DNA of 64,000 bases from Flavobacterium amniphilum (GCF_023634845.1 NZ_JAMLJL010000017.1:1-64000); one strand, 5' to 3'. Counted from the stretch's first letter, positions 51,997 to 61,398 are shown. The notes: generated from the sequence alone by a model not told the origin. Program-made: numbers and translations.

Positions 51997-52524
51997 TTAT
52001 TTTAAGATTGATTTTAATTCTGATTCCAATTGTTCATAAGTGAATGACTGCTCATAAAACTTACTTTCCTTTCCATTATAGATTACAGTTGCCGGTATGG
52101 ATCCCGACCAATTTTTGGATACTTTTTCAATCCATGAGTTAGCATCCGGATCATCAAGATGAATTACTTGTGATTGTAATTTCTTCTTAATAATAAATGG
52201 GATAAGGTTTGATTCGACTTTCTTCGGCATATCCAGACTCACCAAAATCACTTTTACACCTTTGTCCTTATAATTTTTATTCAATTCTTCAAAATGAGGC
52301 AATTCTTTCACACAAGGCAAGCACCAGGTCGCCCAGAAATTAATTACATAAGTCAATCCGTCATCTTTGTGCAGAAATCCTTCTAATGTATTAAAGTCAT
52401 ACGACTTCACTTCTACTCCATCTGCACTATAGGATTTAATGGGTACTATAATTGGTGGTATTGGTTTCGACTGTCCGAAAACATTAACAGTTGCCAACAA
52501 TAATAACAAAACTATATTTTTCAT
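51997..52524 (-). CDS. TlpA-family thiol-disulfide oxidoreductase
   Basis: The 175-residue protein has a signal peptide (MKNIVLLLLLATVNVFG). A TlpA/ResA-like thioredoxin domain follows, with YVINFWATWCLPCVKELPHF (Cys68 and Cys71), VILVSLDMPKK, and SIPATVIYNGKE (cis-Pro). It reduces disulfides in periplasmic proteins. It is the first gene of a three-gene redox operon and is divergent from the marR operon. Confidence 0.92.
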   Translation of the reverse strand: MKNIVLLLLLATVNVFGQSKPIPPIIVPIKSYSADGVEVKSYDFNTLEGFLHKDDGLTYVINFWATWCLPCVKELPHFEELNKNYKDKGVKVILVSLDMPKKVESNLIPFIIKKKLQSQVIHLDDPDANSWIEKVSKNWSGSIPATVIYNGKESKFYEQSFTYEQLESELKSILK

Positions 52525-52601
52525 TGTGTTGTAAATTAATTACCTAAAAATAACCATTCTTAAAACCTCAAAAGAAACATTAACAAAAATTTAATAAACA
52601 C

Positions 52602-52613
52602 TTGTATATACAA
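52602..52613. promoter_or_regulatory. Candidate MarR operator 1 (TTGTATATACAA)
   Basis: A perfect 12-base palindrome that covers the -33 TTG. MarR proteins often bind such palindromes and repress their own promoter. Binding is inferred from position. Confidence 0.5.
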
Positions 52614-52635
52614 ATAAAAAAACTTCATACATTTG
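52602..52635 (+). promoter_or_regulatory. Promoter of the marR-nitroreductase-yceI operon
   Basis: TTG (52602-52604) and TACATTTG (52628-52635) are 23 bases apart, at the long end of the Flavobacterium spacing range. The ATG lies 22 bases after the -7 box. Confidence 0.6.
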
Positions 52636-52645
52636 TACATACAAA
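52632..52645. promoter_or_regulatory. Candidate MarR operator 2 (TTTGTACATACAAA)
   Basis: A palindrome of two 6-base arms (TTTGTA and TACAAA) around CA. It overlaps the end of the -7 box and the transcription start. Its centre is 31 bases, about three helical turns, from operator 1, with which it shares TTGTA..TACAA. Confidence 0.5.
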
Positions 52646-52657
52646 TTTCATAATGGA

Positions 52658-53110
52658 ATGAAAATTGAAGAGGAAATAAAAAGTACAGTGGAATTGTCAT
52701 TAGCAAAAAAAGTATTGCTGAATCTTTCTTACACCCGTAATGTGGTTGGGGATTGTTTTTTGGAGATTCTGAAGCCTTATGACTTATCAGGAGAACAGTA
52801 TAATGTATTGCGTATTCTGAGAGGCCAAAAAGGAAAACCGGCTAATATGGCCTGCATACAGGAACGCATGCTTGCCAAGACGAGTAACACTACCCGATTA
52901 GTTGACAAATTATTAAACAAGGAACTTGTTATACGAAAAGTATGTCCTGATAACCGGAGAAAAATGGAAATAACAATTACCGATAAAGGTCTTGCTGTAT
53001 TGGCTGAGCTCGATCCAATCGTAATTGAACATGAAAATTTATTTGCCGCAAAACTTACGGAACCAGAACTACATCAATTAAATGAACTATTAGAAAAATA
53101 CAGAAGTTAA
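52658..53110 (+). CDS. MarR-family transcriptional regulator
   Basis: The 150-residue winged-helix protein has MarR features: a dimer helix at the N-terminus, GEQYNVLRILRGQKGKPANMA, the recognition helix region MLAKTSNTTRLVDKLL, and the wing KVCPDNRRKMEITITDKG. It likely represses its own operon and responds to a phenolic or oxidative signal. The nitroreductase gene starts 4 bases downstream and yceI follows, so it heads a three-gene operon. Two palindromes on its promoter support autoregulation. Confidence 0.93.
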   Translation: MKIEEEIKSTVELSLAKKVLLNLSYTRNVVGDCFLEILKPYDLSGEQYNVLRILRGQKGKPANMACIQERMLAKTSNTTRLVDKLLNKELVIRKVCPDNRRKMEITITDKGLAVLAELDPIVIEHENLFAAKLTEPELHQLNELLEKYRS

Positions 53111-53114
53111 AAAA

Positions 53115-53747
53115 ATGAGCAAATTTATTGAAAACCAAAACTGGCGTTATGCCACTAAAAAATTTGATGCAAGTAAAAAAATCACTGCAGAAGATTTAGA
53201 AACATTAAAAGAAGCAATCCGTTTAAGTACATCTTCTTATGGGTTACAACCTTATAAAGTATTCATTATTGAAGATCCCGCTATCCGTGAGCAATTGAAA
53301 CCTGTATCTTGGGGACAATCCCAAATTACTGATGCATCTCAATTAGTTGTGTTTGCCAATTACACAAAATTAGATGAAAAAGTAATCGATACTTATGTTG
53401 AAAGAATCAGCAAAACAAGAGAAGTTCCAACAGAAGCCATTCAGGGTTACGGAGATTTCATGAAGTCTAAAATTTTGGGATTAACACCTGAAGAACAAGC
53501 AATCTGGACATCAAAACAAACGTATTTGGCACTTGGCAACCTTATTAATGCAGCTGCCGAATTAAAAATCGATGCCACACCGATGGAAGGTTTTGAACCT
53601 GAAAAATATAACGATATCTTAAACTTAAATGAATTAAATTTAAATGCTTCATTAGTGGCTACCATAGGTTACCGTCATGAAGAAGATGCTAACCAGCACG
53701 TTAAAAAAGTACGTAAATCAAAAGAAGAATTATTTATCAATTTATAA
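53115..53747 (+). CDS. Nitroreductase-family NAD(P)H-dependent oxidoreductase
   Basis: The 210-residue protein is an NfsB-like FMN enzyme. It starts ENQNWRYATKKFDASKKIT, has RLSTSSYGLQPYKVFII and GNLINAAAELKIDATPMEGFEP, and ends YRHEEDANQHVKKVRKSKEE. NfsB-type enzymes reduce nitroaromatics, quinones or flavins with NAD(P)H in the cytoplasm. It is co-transcribed with marR (4-base gap) and with yceI (21-base gap), a frequent grouping. Confidence 0.93.
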   Translation: MSKFIENQNWRYATKKFDASKKITAEDLETLKEAIRLSTSSYGLQPYKVFIIEDPAIREQLKPVSWGQSQITDASQLVVFANYTKLDEKVIDTYVERISKTREVPTEAIQGYGDFMKSKILGLTPEEQAIWTSKQTYLALGNLINAAAELKIDATPMEGFEPEKYNDILNLNELNLNASLVATIGYRHEEDANQHVKKVRKSKEELFINL

Positions 53748-53768
53748 TTATATTAAATCAAATTAAAC

Positions 53769-54335
53769 ATGAGAAATTTAAAATCAATCGCTTTAGCATT
53801 AGTGGTAGCTTTAGGAACATTAACTGCTACTGCACAAACAACTAAAAAAGTAGACGCTTCAAAGAGTAAAGTTCTTTGGTTAGCCAAAAAAGTAGGTGGT
53901 CAACACAGTGGAGACATCACTCTAAAAGAAGGTGCATTAGTTTTCAACGGGAAAAAATTAGTTGGTGGAAACTTCGTAGTGGATATGACTACTATCAACA
54001 CAACAGATTTACAAGGTGAATGGAAAGGTAAATTAGACGGTCACTTAAAAAATGATGATTTCTTTGCTGTTGAAAAATTCCCTACTGCAACTTTAGTTTT
54101 CAAATCAATTGGTGCAAAATCAGGTAACACTTACACAGTAAATGCAGATTTAACAATCAAAGGAATCACTGCTCCAATCACTTTTGATATCGTGGCTAAC
54201 AAAGGTGTTGCTACAACTAAATTGATGGTTGACAGAACTAAATATGACATCAAATATGCTTCTAAAAACTTCGGAGCTTTAGCTGATAAAGCAATTGATG
54301 ACGAATTTGAATTAAATGTAAATTTAAAATACTAA
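53769..54335 (+). CDS. YceI-family exported protein
   Basis: The 188-residue protein has a signal peptide (ends LTATAQ). A YceI lipocalin-like barrel follows: KVDASKSKVLWLAKKVGGQHSG is the typical start (shown here in part), then DMTTINTTDL, FFAVEKFPTATLVFKSIG, and LTIKGITAPITFDI. Family members bind isoprenoid-like lipids in the periplasm. It is the last gene of the marR operon and is followed by a terminator. Confidence 0.92.
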   Translation: MRNLKSIALALVVALGTLTATAQTTKKVDASKSKVLWLAKKVGGQHSGDITLKEGALVFNGKKLVGGNFVVDMTTINTTDLQGEWKGKLDGHLKNDDFFAVEKFPTATLVFKSIGAKSGNTYTVNADLTIKGITAPITFDIVANKGVATTKLMVDRTKYDIKYASKNFGALADKAIDDEFELNVNLKY

Positions 54336-54363
54336 TCAAACTCAAATTTGACCCAAAAACAAG

Positions 54364-54385
54364 AAGCCAGCTTTTCAGCTGGCTT
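54364..54385. terminator. Bidirectional terminator
   Basis: AAGCCAGCT (54364-54372) pairs with AGCTGGCTT (54377-54385) over a TTTC loop, followed by a T run. It lies between convergent yceI and the WD40-like gene. Confidence 0.88.
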
Positions 54386-54390
54386 TTTTA

Positions 54391-55368
54391 TTAAAAACTA
54401 TTTACATCCCTGAAATAGATTCCTCCTCCCAGATCGATGGTAACTACTTGGCTTTGGTCCTCTGAGCAAACAATCTTATTTACTGTTCTTTTGTGTTCCC
54501 AAAATGTTTTAAGCAATTTCCCTGTATTTTTATTCCAGATTCTGAATGAATTATCGGCACCGCTTGACAGTATGAAATCCTTACAAAATTTAACACTTGA
54601 AATCCCTAAACTGATTTCATCGGTAAATTCTTCTTTTTTTCCGGTTCCTCCATTTGTGTATTTATAATCCGGATGCCTCAACTTAAAAGTGCTTTTCTTT
54701 TTATTGTAATCATAAATAATGAATTCATTCAAGTAAATTGAAGCGATATTGTTTTGTTTATCAATATCTGAAAAAAATGAGACTTCTACTTCCCTGCTTT
54801 CCGTTTCCAAATTAGTATTAATATCCCATTTCACCATTTTTTTGATACCAAAAACTGTGGCAGTGTTATCTTTTATATCTATTGTAGTTCCTGATGGAAA
54901 TTTAGAATCCAATTCAACTTTTTTATAGTTTTTACCTACTTCCCAGAGTATTGTTTGCTTATTCTGGTTTTGTCCGATCAGGTATTTGAAATCAGATGAA
55001 AACCTTAAAGTGTTGGTCCAGGAGTCTTTTACCGGTAACTTTTGTTTAATTTTTCCCGAAGGAAAATCAATAACGAAAACACCATTCCCTAAGGTCGAAG
55101 CAATAATTTCTTTCGATTTTGGATGATAGGCTAAAGCATACACTTCATCTTTCAGATTAGCTATTTCTTTTACATTTTTTTTATTGTTCAGTACCAAATT
55201 AATCTGCCCGTTGTATTTCGATACAAGAACCGAATCTTTTTTTCCTACATAGACTACATCTGTTAAAGAAGCAGCGTTGTTACCGGTTAATTTTGGAACA
55301 AATATGTTTTGTGCGATATTTTGCTGAATACCAAAAATTAGGAGTGCGGCTAAAAATTTAATTTTCAT
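54391..55368 (-). CDS. Exported WD40-like beta-propeller protein
   Basis: The 325-residue protein has a signal peptide (MKIKFLAALLIFGIQQNIAQ). About six propeller blades follow, with WD-type ends such as SFRIWNKNTGKLLKTF, EHKRTVNKIVCSEDQSQVVTI and YALAYHPKSKEI. It is a protein-binding scaffold, probably periplasmic. Its start overlaps the end of the upstream gene by 11 bases, so the two are translationally linked. Partner unknown. Confidence 0.8.
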   Translation of the reverse strand: MKIKFLAALLIFGIQQNIAQNIFVPKLTGNNAASLTDVVYVGKKDSVLVSKYNGQINLVLNNKKNVKEIANLKDEVYALAYHPKSKEIIASTLGNGVFVIDFPSGKIKQKLPVKDSWTNTLRFSSDFKYLIGQNQNKQTILWEVGKNYKKVELDSKFPSGTTIDIKDNTATVFGIKKMVKWDINTNLETESREVEVSFFSDIDKQNNIASIYLNEFIIYDYNKKKSTFKLRHPDYKYTNGGTGKKEEFTDEISLGISSVKFCKDFILSSGADNSFRIWNKNTGKLLKTFWEHKRTVNKIVCSEDQSQVVTIDLGGGIYFRDVNSF

Positions 55369-55861
55369 TTTTTATTGTTTTCTTTTTTGTACCGTTAGTA
55401 ATTTCTATAGTTGATTCTTCTTCAGATGCTTTAAAAACGATTTTATTATTTCCCCTATCATCATTCAAGCGAACATATCCTTCTCCATTTGGGGATGCAA
55501 GTGCCATAAAGTTCATACCTGTTTTTGAGTCTAATGTTAAAAAAGCATTGCCATATTCATCATCAGTAACATATCCTCCTCTTTCTTCACCGTCACTGTC
55601 GTAAAGCATAACACCTGAAATTTGTTGTCCGTTGCGCGAGCCTTTTCTATTTCCTCTGATATTATTTGGTTCCGGCAGATTAGCCCCCATAATAACACGT
55701 TCAACTCCTAACGAATCAACCACTACAACACCACGCACTTTAATGATTTTATCTTCAAAATTTAAAGTGGATAAATCGTCTTTTGAGGTGAACGAAAAAA
55801 TTAAAAAGGAAAGTACAATGGCATTAAACACACTTAATGCATACAAAATTTTGGTTTTCAT
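55358..55861 (-). CDS. Exported protein of unknown function
   Basis: The 167-residue protein has an N-terminal membrane or signal segment (about residues 8-25, LSVFNAIVLSFLIFSF). A beta-rich domain follows, with phrases VRGVVVVDSLGVERVIMGANLP, GVMLYDSDGEERGGYVTDD, TLDSKTGMNFMALASPNGEG and VRLNDDRGNNKIVF. This series of short strand-turn repeats looks like a small beta-roll. I do not recognise a named family. It overlaps the WD40-like gene by 11 bases. Confidence 0.75.
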   Translation of the reverse strand: MKTKILYALSVFNAIVLSFLIFSFTSKDDLSTLNFEDKIIKVRGVVVVDSLGVERVIMGANLPEPNNIRGNRKGSRNGQQISGVMLYDSDGEERGGYVTDDEYGNAFLTLDSKTGMNFMALASPNGEGYVRLNDDRGNNKIVFKASEEESTIEITNGTKKKTIKNEN

Positions 55862-55958
55862 AATTGATTATTGATTAGTAAAGTCAATATGTCCCGATTC
55901 ACAGGTATCTGTTACATATTTTGAAAGAATTTATTTATAAAAATCAATTCTGAAATAT

Positions 55959-55987
55959 AAAGGCCTGTCATTTAAGACAAGCCTTTA
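55959..55987 (-). terminator. Terminator of the ABC transporter operon
   Basis: AAAGGCCTGTC (55959-55969) pairs with GACAAGCCTTT (55977-55987). It lies 28 bases beyond the stop of the permease-peptidase gene. Confidence 0.75.
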
Positions 55988-56014
55988 GTATTTGGGAACT
56001 TAAAACATACCGAT

Positions 56015-59000
56015 TCAATCAATTTTTTTCACATTATCCTCTAAAAAAGTATCCATTATCATCAAATTAGGATCAATTTCGATGGATTCAGGTTTTGAGT
56101 AAAGTGTCATTTTCCCTTTGACTTTGTTGTTGACAATCGGGAAAGTCTGAATGAATTTCTTTTCGTTTGCATCGTAAAGCGCCACATCAATGCTAGCATC
56201 ATTTTTGATTAAAGTTTGTTTTCCTTTTCCGTCTTCGCGAAATTTGGAAGTGGCCAATTCAAAAGTAACTTCATACTTTTTATCCGAAACCCTTTTGGAA
56301 CTGACCGAATTGATTTTCGCCGAATACGTTACAATCTGCCTGAATAATTCATCAATTTTCGGATGAATGGTTTCAGGTGAAACCTTGTAAATTTCTTTCA
56401 AAAAATCACGGGTATCAGCCGCTTTTTCGGGAAAGGCATAGTTAACCATTAAACTCCGTAAGGCCTTATTGACATTCTTCTCTCCAATCAGCATTCTTAA
56501 CTGATGCATGACAACCGTTCCTTTGTTATAAGGCAAATGAGGTGTGTCATAATGGGTTTTATACAATGGCATTTCTGTGGCAAAACTACGGCTGCTCAAA
56601 TATAAATCCTGATGAATTTGCAGTGTTTCCAAAGCACGATCCCAACCATGGCGCTTCTCATACAACATGATTTCCGTATACATGGCCAGCATCTCGGTTA
56701 AAATATAACCGCCTTCTTTTTCTTCAGGATTGAATTGGGCATTTCCCCACCATTGATGTGACAGCTCATGGCCGGCCAACTGGTTGATGATGTCTTCTTT
56801 GTCCCCACGGGTTATATCGCTGTAAAATCCGAAGTTTTCCTTCATATACAATGTCGATGGATAAGCAGTTGCGGCAAAACCTTCGGCAAAAGCAGATACT
56901 TCGGCATATCGTATGGTTTTATAAGGGTACCGACCAAAATTTTCCACACAGTAATCCAGTGTTTTTTCAGTAGCCGAAATCAATTCATTGATATTTCTTC
57001 CATGTCTTTTATCGTAATACACTTCAATGGAAATTCCTTTGTATAATTCTTTTTTTACTTCATATCTGGCTGAAGAAAATGCAAAACGAAACGGAATCTT
57101 TCCATCCGACTTATAATGAAAATAATTTCTTCCTTCCGATTTCCATTGACTCATTAAATCGCCTATTCCAACAGCTATTTGATCTTCTGAAGTTGAAACC
57201 ACTGCATCAAAATCAATGAAATCATAGGGTTGTGTTTCTGTATCTTCTAACTTACGAATTAGTGTTTCATCCGGCATGTTTCGTTTTTTACGCTCTTTGG
57301 AATTGGTTATTTCATTATCCGTCTGATATCCGAAACCCGGAAAATAATTACTGATCCGCATAAATGATCCGTTATCAATAATTGAATTAAATGGTGTATG
57401 TCCTGTAAAAGCTGACCAGGAAGATGTAAACGAAAAACTCATTTTAAAGCTTTTCCCTGGCATTAAAGGTGTATTGAGTTTGTACCAGGAATGTCCGAAA
57501 CGTTCATCCTTTGACAATATTTTCGCATCAGGAATCGAAACAGATTCCATGTTAATTTGGTCACTTATGTACAAAAGTAAACTGTCAATCGGTTCTTTAG
57601 AATTATTCACCAGTTCATAACTTCCTTTTACATTATAACGATTTTCTTCCGGAAATAAATCAACCGCAGTTTTTACAGATGTAATAGTTGGCTGATTGAT
57701 TTTTTGGAACTTCCGGTACTTTTCCTCGTATTGCTGCTGCCAATTAAATTGCTCATCGGTTGTCAAATATTCCTTTTTGACATTCACTTCGTAAAAAGTG
57801 TAAGAACCAAATCCCATAAACAACAAACTACCCAAAACCAGCATTGCTTTCTGAAATAAATTTAACTGTTTAGTTCTGAAAGTTTGGATTAAAGAAGCAT
57901 TTCGTTTCCATACTATACTACCTAAAAACAATAAGATGAGTGAAAAACCGGTACAGTACAGCATTTTAACTAAAAAGGAAAACTTGTATTGGCCAAAACC
58001 GTTCATATCAAAGTGCTCAATTTTAAGAACATCAGCAAAACGGAATAACGGATAAGTAACACCAATCATCTGACCAATGGATGTTGATAATACAATAGCT
58101 ACTACCGAAGCCAATACCAAACCCATATATCGGTTTTGAATAAGAGTCTGAATGGTCATGATCAAAATCGAAATCAGTAACATTGGCAATCCTAAAAAAT
58201 AGAACAACGAAAGATACAATCCGAATTCAATTGGTGCATTATTGTTTGCCAACTGAAAAGCAATGGCAATACAAATTCCTAAAAAAATAAGCAAAATGGG
58301 AACTATTGTCAGAGTAACCAATTTTGATATAAAAACCATTCCGGAATGATGTGGTGTAACATTCTCCAATGCTGCAAAACGATCAGATTCGCTTCGCCAG
58401 ATTAATTCATTACTATAAAAAAGAAGAATCAGAATCAGAATAACCGGTAAGCGATCCATCAAAGTGGAAATCATTAAACCGGTGGTGGTGATACTTTCGG
58501 CCATGCGGCGTCCACCGTCAATTTCATCGGATATTTCAATAGTAAGTAAACCCGTTAACATGATAACAATCAATACAAACGGAATTCCTTTAAGAATCAA
58601 CGATAAATCAATCTTTACAAAACTTCTAATAACATTAAAATTATGCTTTAACGTTTGAAATTCTGTTTCAGGAAATACTTGCTTTTTAGTTACTTTTAAA
58701 TCATTCTTAGCAATTTTCGGTGTTTTTTTCCTCTTTTCATTCATTTTTCTGAAAGAAAAAATTTGATACGAAATGAAAATGACTGCCAATGCAATACAAA
58801 ACCATAAGACTCTGTTAAACAATAGATTTCCGGTTAACGAAACAAAATGATTGTTCTTTTGAAAAGCAGTCCAATAACGGGTTTGCTCAAAAAAAGCCGC
58901 TAATCCGAAGGGATCTAATTTAGCCGTCAGACTCATCGCTTCCGGTGTTGCAGGTGAAGCTCCGGCAAAAATAGGCGAATTGGAAAATATCGAACCAATC

Positions 59001-59551
59001 ACATATAAAATGTAAATAAACAATCCACCCACATAGATAATCAGCTTACTTCTTGAAATCCAAGCCAAACCCGTAAGTAATGAAGCGATTAAAAACGTAT
59101 TGGGAATGGCAAAAACCAAAGCAGGTACAACATAATTCAGTATTGAAAACGGTCCTAACTCTTCACTTGGTGAAACAAATTGAACCCCAACCATGAGTCC
59201 GACGATGAACAGTAAAAAAGAGACAGATCCCGCCAAAAAAACGAATACAAACTGTGTCATCAAATAATGCCATTTCGCAATTGGAGTAGCATAGATAATA
59301 GCGTCAAATTTTGTTTCTTTATCTCTCAATTGTGTTTGAGCCACAAAAATTGTCATGGAAAAAATGAGCATCATTGACATAAAACCCACAATATAACTGA
59401 TCAAATATGGGGAATTGCGATACGCATTTGCGAATCCGAAACCTGCTTTGGAAAGTAGCAGCCCCAATAGAAAAAAGACCGCAAATGTGACATAAAACAA
59501 TACACTCTTGGTATGATAATGCCATTCGAATTGTACTAATTTTCTAAACAT
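56015..59551 (-). CDS. ABC-2 permease fused to an M1-type aminopeptidase domain
   Basis: The 1178-residue protein has an N-terminal ABC-2 permease with two sets of membrane helices (about residues 20-275 and 320-600). A periplasmic peptidase follows, with HELSHQWWGN near residue 928 and the third zinc ligand probably in ILTEMLAMYTE. The gap from the second His to that Glu is 20 residues, not the 18 of classic M1 enzymes, and no GAMEN motif is present. A substrate-side block AEGFAATAYPSTLYM precedes it. Cleavage coupled to export is possible. The ATPase gene overlaps its start by 8 bases. Confidence 0.92.
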   Translation of the reverse strand: MFRKLVQFEWHYHTKSVLFYVTFAVFFLLGLLLSKAGFGFANAYRNSPYLISYIVGFMSMMLIFSMTIFVAQTQLRDKETKFDAIIYATPIAKWHYLMTQFVFVFLAGSVSFLLFIVGLMVGVQFVSPSEELGPFSILNYVVPALVFAIPNTFLIASLLTGLAWISRSKLIIYVGGLFIYILYVIGSIFSNSPIFAGASPATPEAMSLTAKLDPFGLAAFFEQTRYWTAFQKNNHFVSLTGNLLFNRVLWFCIALAVIFISYQIFSFRKMNEKRKKTPKIAKNDLKVTKKQVFPETEFQTLKHNFNVIRSFVKIDLSLILKGIPFVLIVIMLTGLLTIEISDEIDGGRRMAESITTTGLMISTLMDRLPVILILILLFYSNELIWRSESDRFAALENVTPHHSGMVFISKLVTLTIVPILLIFLGICIAIAFQLANNNAPIEFGLYLSLFYFLGLPMLLISILIMTIQTLIQNRYMGLVLASVVAIVLSTSIGQMIGVTYPLFRFADVLKIEHFDMNGFGQYKFSFLVKMLYCTGFSLILLFLGSIVWKRNASLIQTFRTKQLNLFQKAMLVLGSLLFMGFGSYTFYEVNVKKEYLTTDEQFNWQQQYEEKYRKFQKINQPTITSVKTAVDLFPEENRYNVKGSYELVNNSKEPIDSLLLYISDQINMESVSIPDAKILSKDERFGHSWYKLNTPLMPGKSFKMSFSFTSSWSAFTGHTPFNSIIDNGSFMRISNYFPGFGYQTDNEITNSKERKKRNMPDETLIRKLEDTETQPYDFIDFDAVVSTSEDQIAVGIGDLMSQWKSEGRNYFHYKSDGKIPFRFAFSSARYEVKKELYKGISIEVYYDKRHGRNINELISATEKTLDYCVENFGRYPYKTIRYAEVSAFAEGFAATAYPSTLYMKENFGFYSDITRGDKEDIINQLAGHELSHQWWGNAQFNPEEKEGGYILTEMLAMYTEIMLYEKRHGWDRALETLQIHQDLYLSSRSFATEMPLYKTHYDTPHLPYNKGTVVMHQLRMLIGEKNVNKALRSLMVNYAFPEKAADTRDFLKEIYKVSPETIHPKIDELFRQIVTYSAKINSVSSKRVSDKKYEVTFELATSKFREDGKGKQTLIKNDASIDVALYDANEKKFIQTFPIVNNKVKGKMTLYSKPESIEIDPNLMIMDTFLEDNVKKID

Positions 59552-60440
59552 GGCTCACTGTTTTTGACTGATTAATACTCAATTCCCTGAAGTATACATC
59601 TTCCAGTTCCGGCTTTACCATTACAAATCCGGAATCCAATTTCGTTTCTGAATACACATTCACGCGTATTTTCCCTGCAAACAAACGGGTCGAAAGAACA
59701 TTATGATTTAACTGAATGGCTTCCATTTCTTCTTTCTCAATGGTTTTAGTCCAAATTTTACCTTCCAGTGATTCTATCGTTTCAAAAGGATTTCCTTGCA
59801 ATACAATCTGTCCATTGACCAAAACCGCCATTTTAGTACACAAATCACGAACATCATCTACAATATGGGTTGAAAAAATCACAATCTTATCTTCCCCTAT
59901 TTCACTCAACAAATTATTAAACCGGTTGCGTTCTTCCGGATCCAAACCAGCTGTGGGTTCATCTACGATAATGATTTTTGGGTTTCCTAATAATGCCTGG
60001 GCAATCCCGAAACGCTGGCGCATCCCTCCTGAAAAGGTATGCACAGCTTTATCTTTGTGTGATACCAAATTGGTCTGTTGCAACAAAAACATAATTTGTT
60101 CGTGACGTTCCTTTTTGCTCATAATCCCTTTCAATACAGCCAGATGCTCCAGTAATTTATATGCCGAAATTTTAGGATACACACCAAATTCCTGTGGCAA
60201 ATAGCCTAAATTCCTGCGGATAAAATCAGGATTCTTAACGATTTCTACTCCGTTAAATTCAATGATTCCCTCATCGGGTTGCTGCAAACCGGCAATGGTT
60301 CGCATCAATGATGATTTTCCTGCCCCGTTCGGTCCTAACAAACCAAACATTCCGTTGTTGATTTCAAGCGAGAGACTGTCGATCGCTTTTACTCCGTTTC
60401 CATACGTTTTTTGGAGATTTTTAATTACTAAACTGTTCAT
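59544..60440 (-). CDS. ABC transporter ATP-binding protein
   Basis: The 298-residue ATPase has Walker A GPNGAGKS (about residues 35-42), Q-loop LPQEFGVYPK, signature TFSGGMRQRFG, Walker B IIIVDEPTAGLDP and an H-loop in FSTHIVDDV. It energises the permease-peptidase encoded next. The 8-base overlap shows translational coupling. The C-terminal ~75 residues form an accessory domain seen in ABC-2 exporters. Confidence 0.95.
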   Translation of the reverse strand: MNSLVIKNLQKTYGNGVKAIDSLSLEINNGMFGLLGPNGAGKSSLMRTIAGLQQPDEGIIEFNGVEIVKNPDFIRRNLGYLPQEFGVYPKISAYKLLEHLAVLKGIMSKKERHEQIMFLLQQTNLVSHKDKAVHTFSGGMRQRFGIAQALLGNPKIIIVDEPTAGLDPEERNRFNNLLSEIGEDKIVIFSTHIVDDVRDLCTKMAVLVNGQIVLQGNPFETIESLEGKIWTKTIEKEEMEAIQLNHNVLSTRLFAGKIRVNVYSETKLDSGFVMVKPELEDVYFRELSINQSKTVSHV

Positions 60441-60546
60441 TTCTTGATGATTTTAATTGTTATTGATGATTATTGATTGAAAAAATAGGCAAAAGAAATC
60501 CTGTCGGTCAAAAAACCGATAGTATTGATCCGTTAAAAAATGATAC

Positions 60547-60753
60547 TTATTCGCTGATGTATTCTAAAACATCACCGGGCTGGCAATCCAATGCCTTACA
60601 GATGGCTTCCAAAGTTTCAAACCGTATACCTTTAGCTTTTCCTGTCTTCAGAATGGACAAGTTTGCCGGAGTGATTCCCAGTATTTCTGCCAATTCTTTC
60701 GACTGCATTTTACGCTTGGCCAGCATCACATCTACATTTACTATAATTGGCAT
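60547..60753 (-). CDS. Small HTH (Xre/YozG-type) regulator
   Basis: The 68-residue protein is one helix-turn-helix domain: DVMLAKRKMQSKELAEILGIT, then PANLSILKTGKAKGIRFETLEAICKAL, then the CQPGDVLEY end typical of YozG-like regulators. It likely represses or senses a signal for its own operon. It lies 3 bases after the DUF2975 membrane protein gene and about 105 bases before the ABC genes, on the same strand. Confidence 0.9.
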   Translation of the reverse strand: MPIIVNVDVMLAKRKMQSKELAEILGITPANLSILKTGKAKGIRFETLEAICKALDCQPGDVLEYISE

Positions 60754-60756
60754 AAT

Positions 60757-61272
60757 TTAAATATATAAGTCCTGTTCGTTTTGTAAATTAACCCCTTGCT
60801 GAAAAATGGCAGCCATGAAGAAGATAAAAACCCCCATTATAGCATGTGCGACAATCATGGCAAAAAAAGGAAAATCTTCAATACTGAAAAGTGACCAAAT
60901 GATTACCGCTACCGGATACAACAACAAATTGAACTGATAAAAACCTTTTAAGTTTTTCAATCCTTCATTCGTAAATAACCGCTCCTGCTTAAACGTTTTA
61001 AAAACATTACTCAAAACCAAAAAGAACAAACCATAAAGCATTAAACCCAAAACCATTTCTGCCACATATGCAACAGTATATTCTGAACCCAACAGAAAAT
61101 GCCGGTTGGTAAACGGAAAGTTAATTGCAAAACGGTTCTTTTCGATTATCTCGAAAAACGGACCTTTAAATAAACAATTAATCAGTGCATAAACTGCTGT
61201 CAACAAATAAAAAAAAGATGCTATTCGCGTGACTAGATACAAAAAAGATGCTATTATCCGAACTAATTTCAT
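60757..61272 (-). CDS. DUF2975 membrane protein
   Basis: The 171-residue protein has four membrane helices (about residues 8-30, 60-85, 108-125 and 135-158) and the DUF2975 pattern with RLFTNEGLKNLKGF. DUF2975 proteins are very often paired with a YozG-type regulator and may serve as its membrane sensor; this pairing is present here. Function is not proved. It is the first gene of the operon. Confidence 0.88.
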   Translation of the reverse strand: MKLVRIIASFLYLVTRIASFFYLLTAVYALINCLFKGPFFEIIEKNRFAINFPFTNRHFLLGSEYTVAYVAEMVLGLMLYGLFFLVLSNVFKTFKQERLFTNEGLKNLKGFYQFNLLLYPVAVIIWSLFSIEDFPFFAMIVAHAIMGVFIFFMAAIFQQGVNLQNEQDLYI

Positions 61273-61296
61273 TTATTTCTAATTTAAATTACAAAG

Positions 61297-61326
61297 CAAA
61301 TGTAATAATTAATTATCGTAAAACAA
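61297..61326 (-). promoter_or_regulatory. Promoter of the DUF2975-HTH-ABC operon
   Basis: On the minus strand TTG (61324-61326) and TACATTTG (61297-61304) are 19 bases apart, a full consensus match, 24 bases ahead of the ATG. Confidence 0.6.
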
Positions 61327-61398
61327 TAATTTTTTATCAAATTTTTATAATTAACAAAAACACAAAATAAATCCTGTAAAATTTTTTATCAAAAAAAC

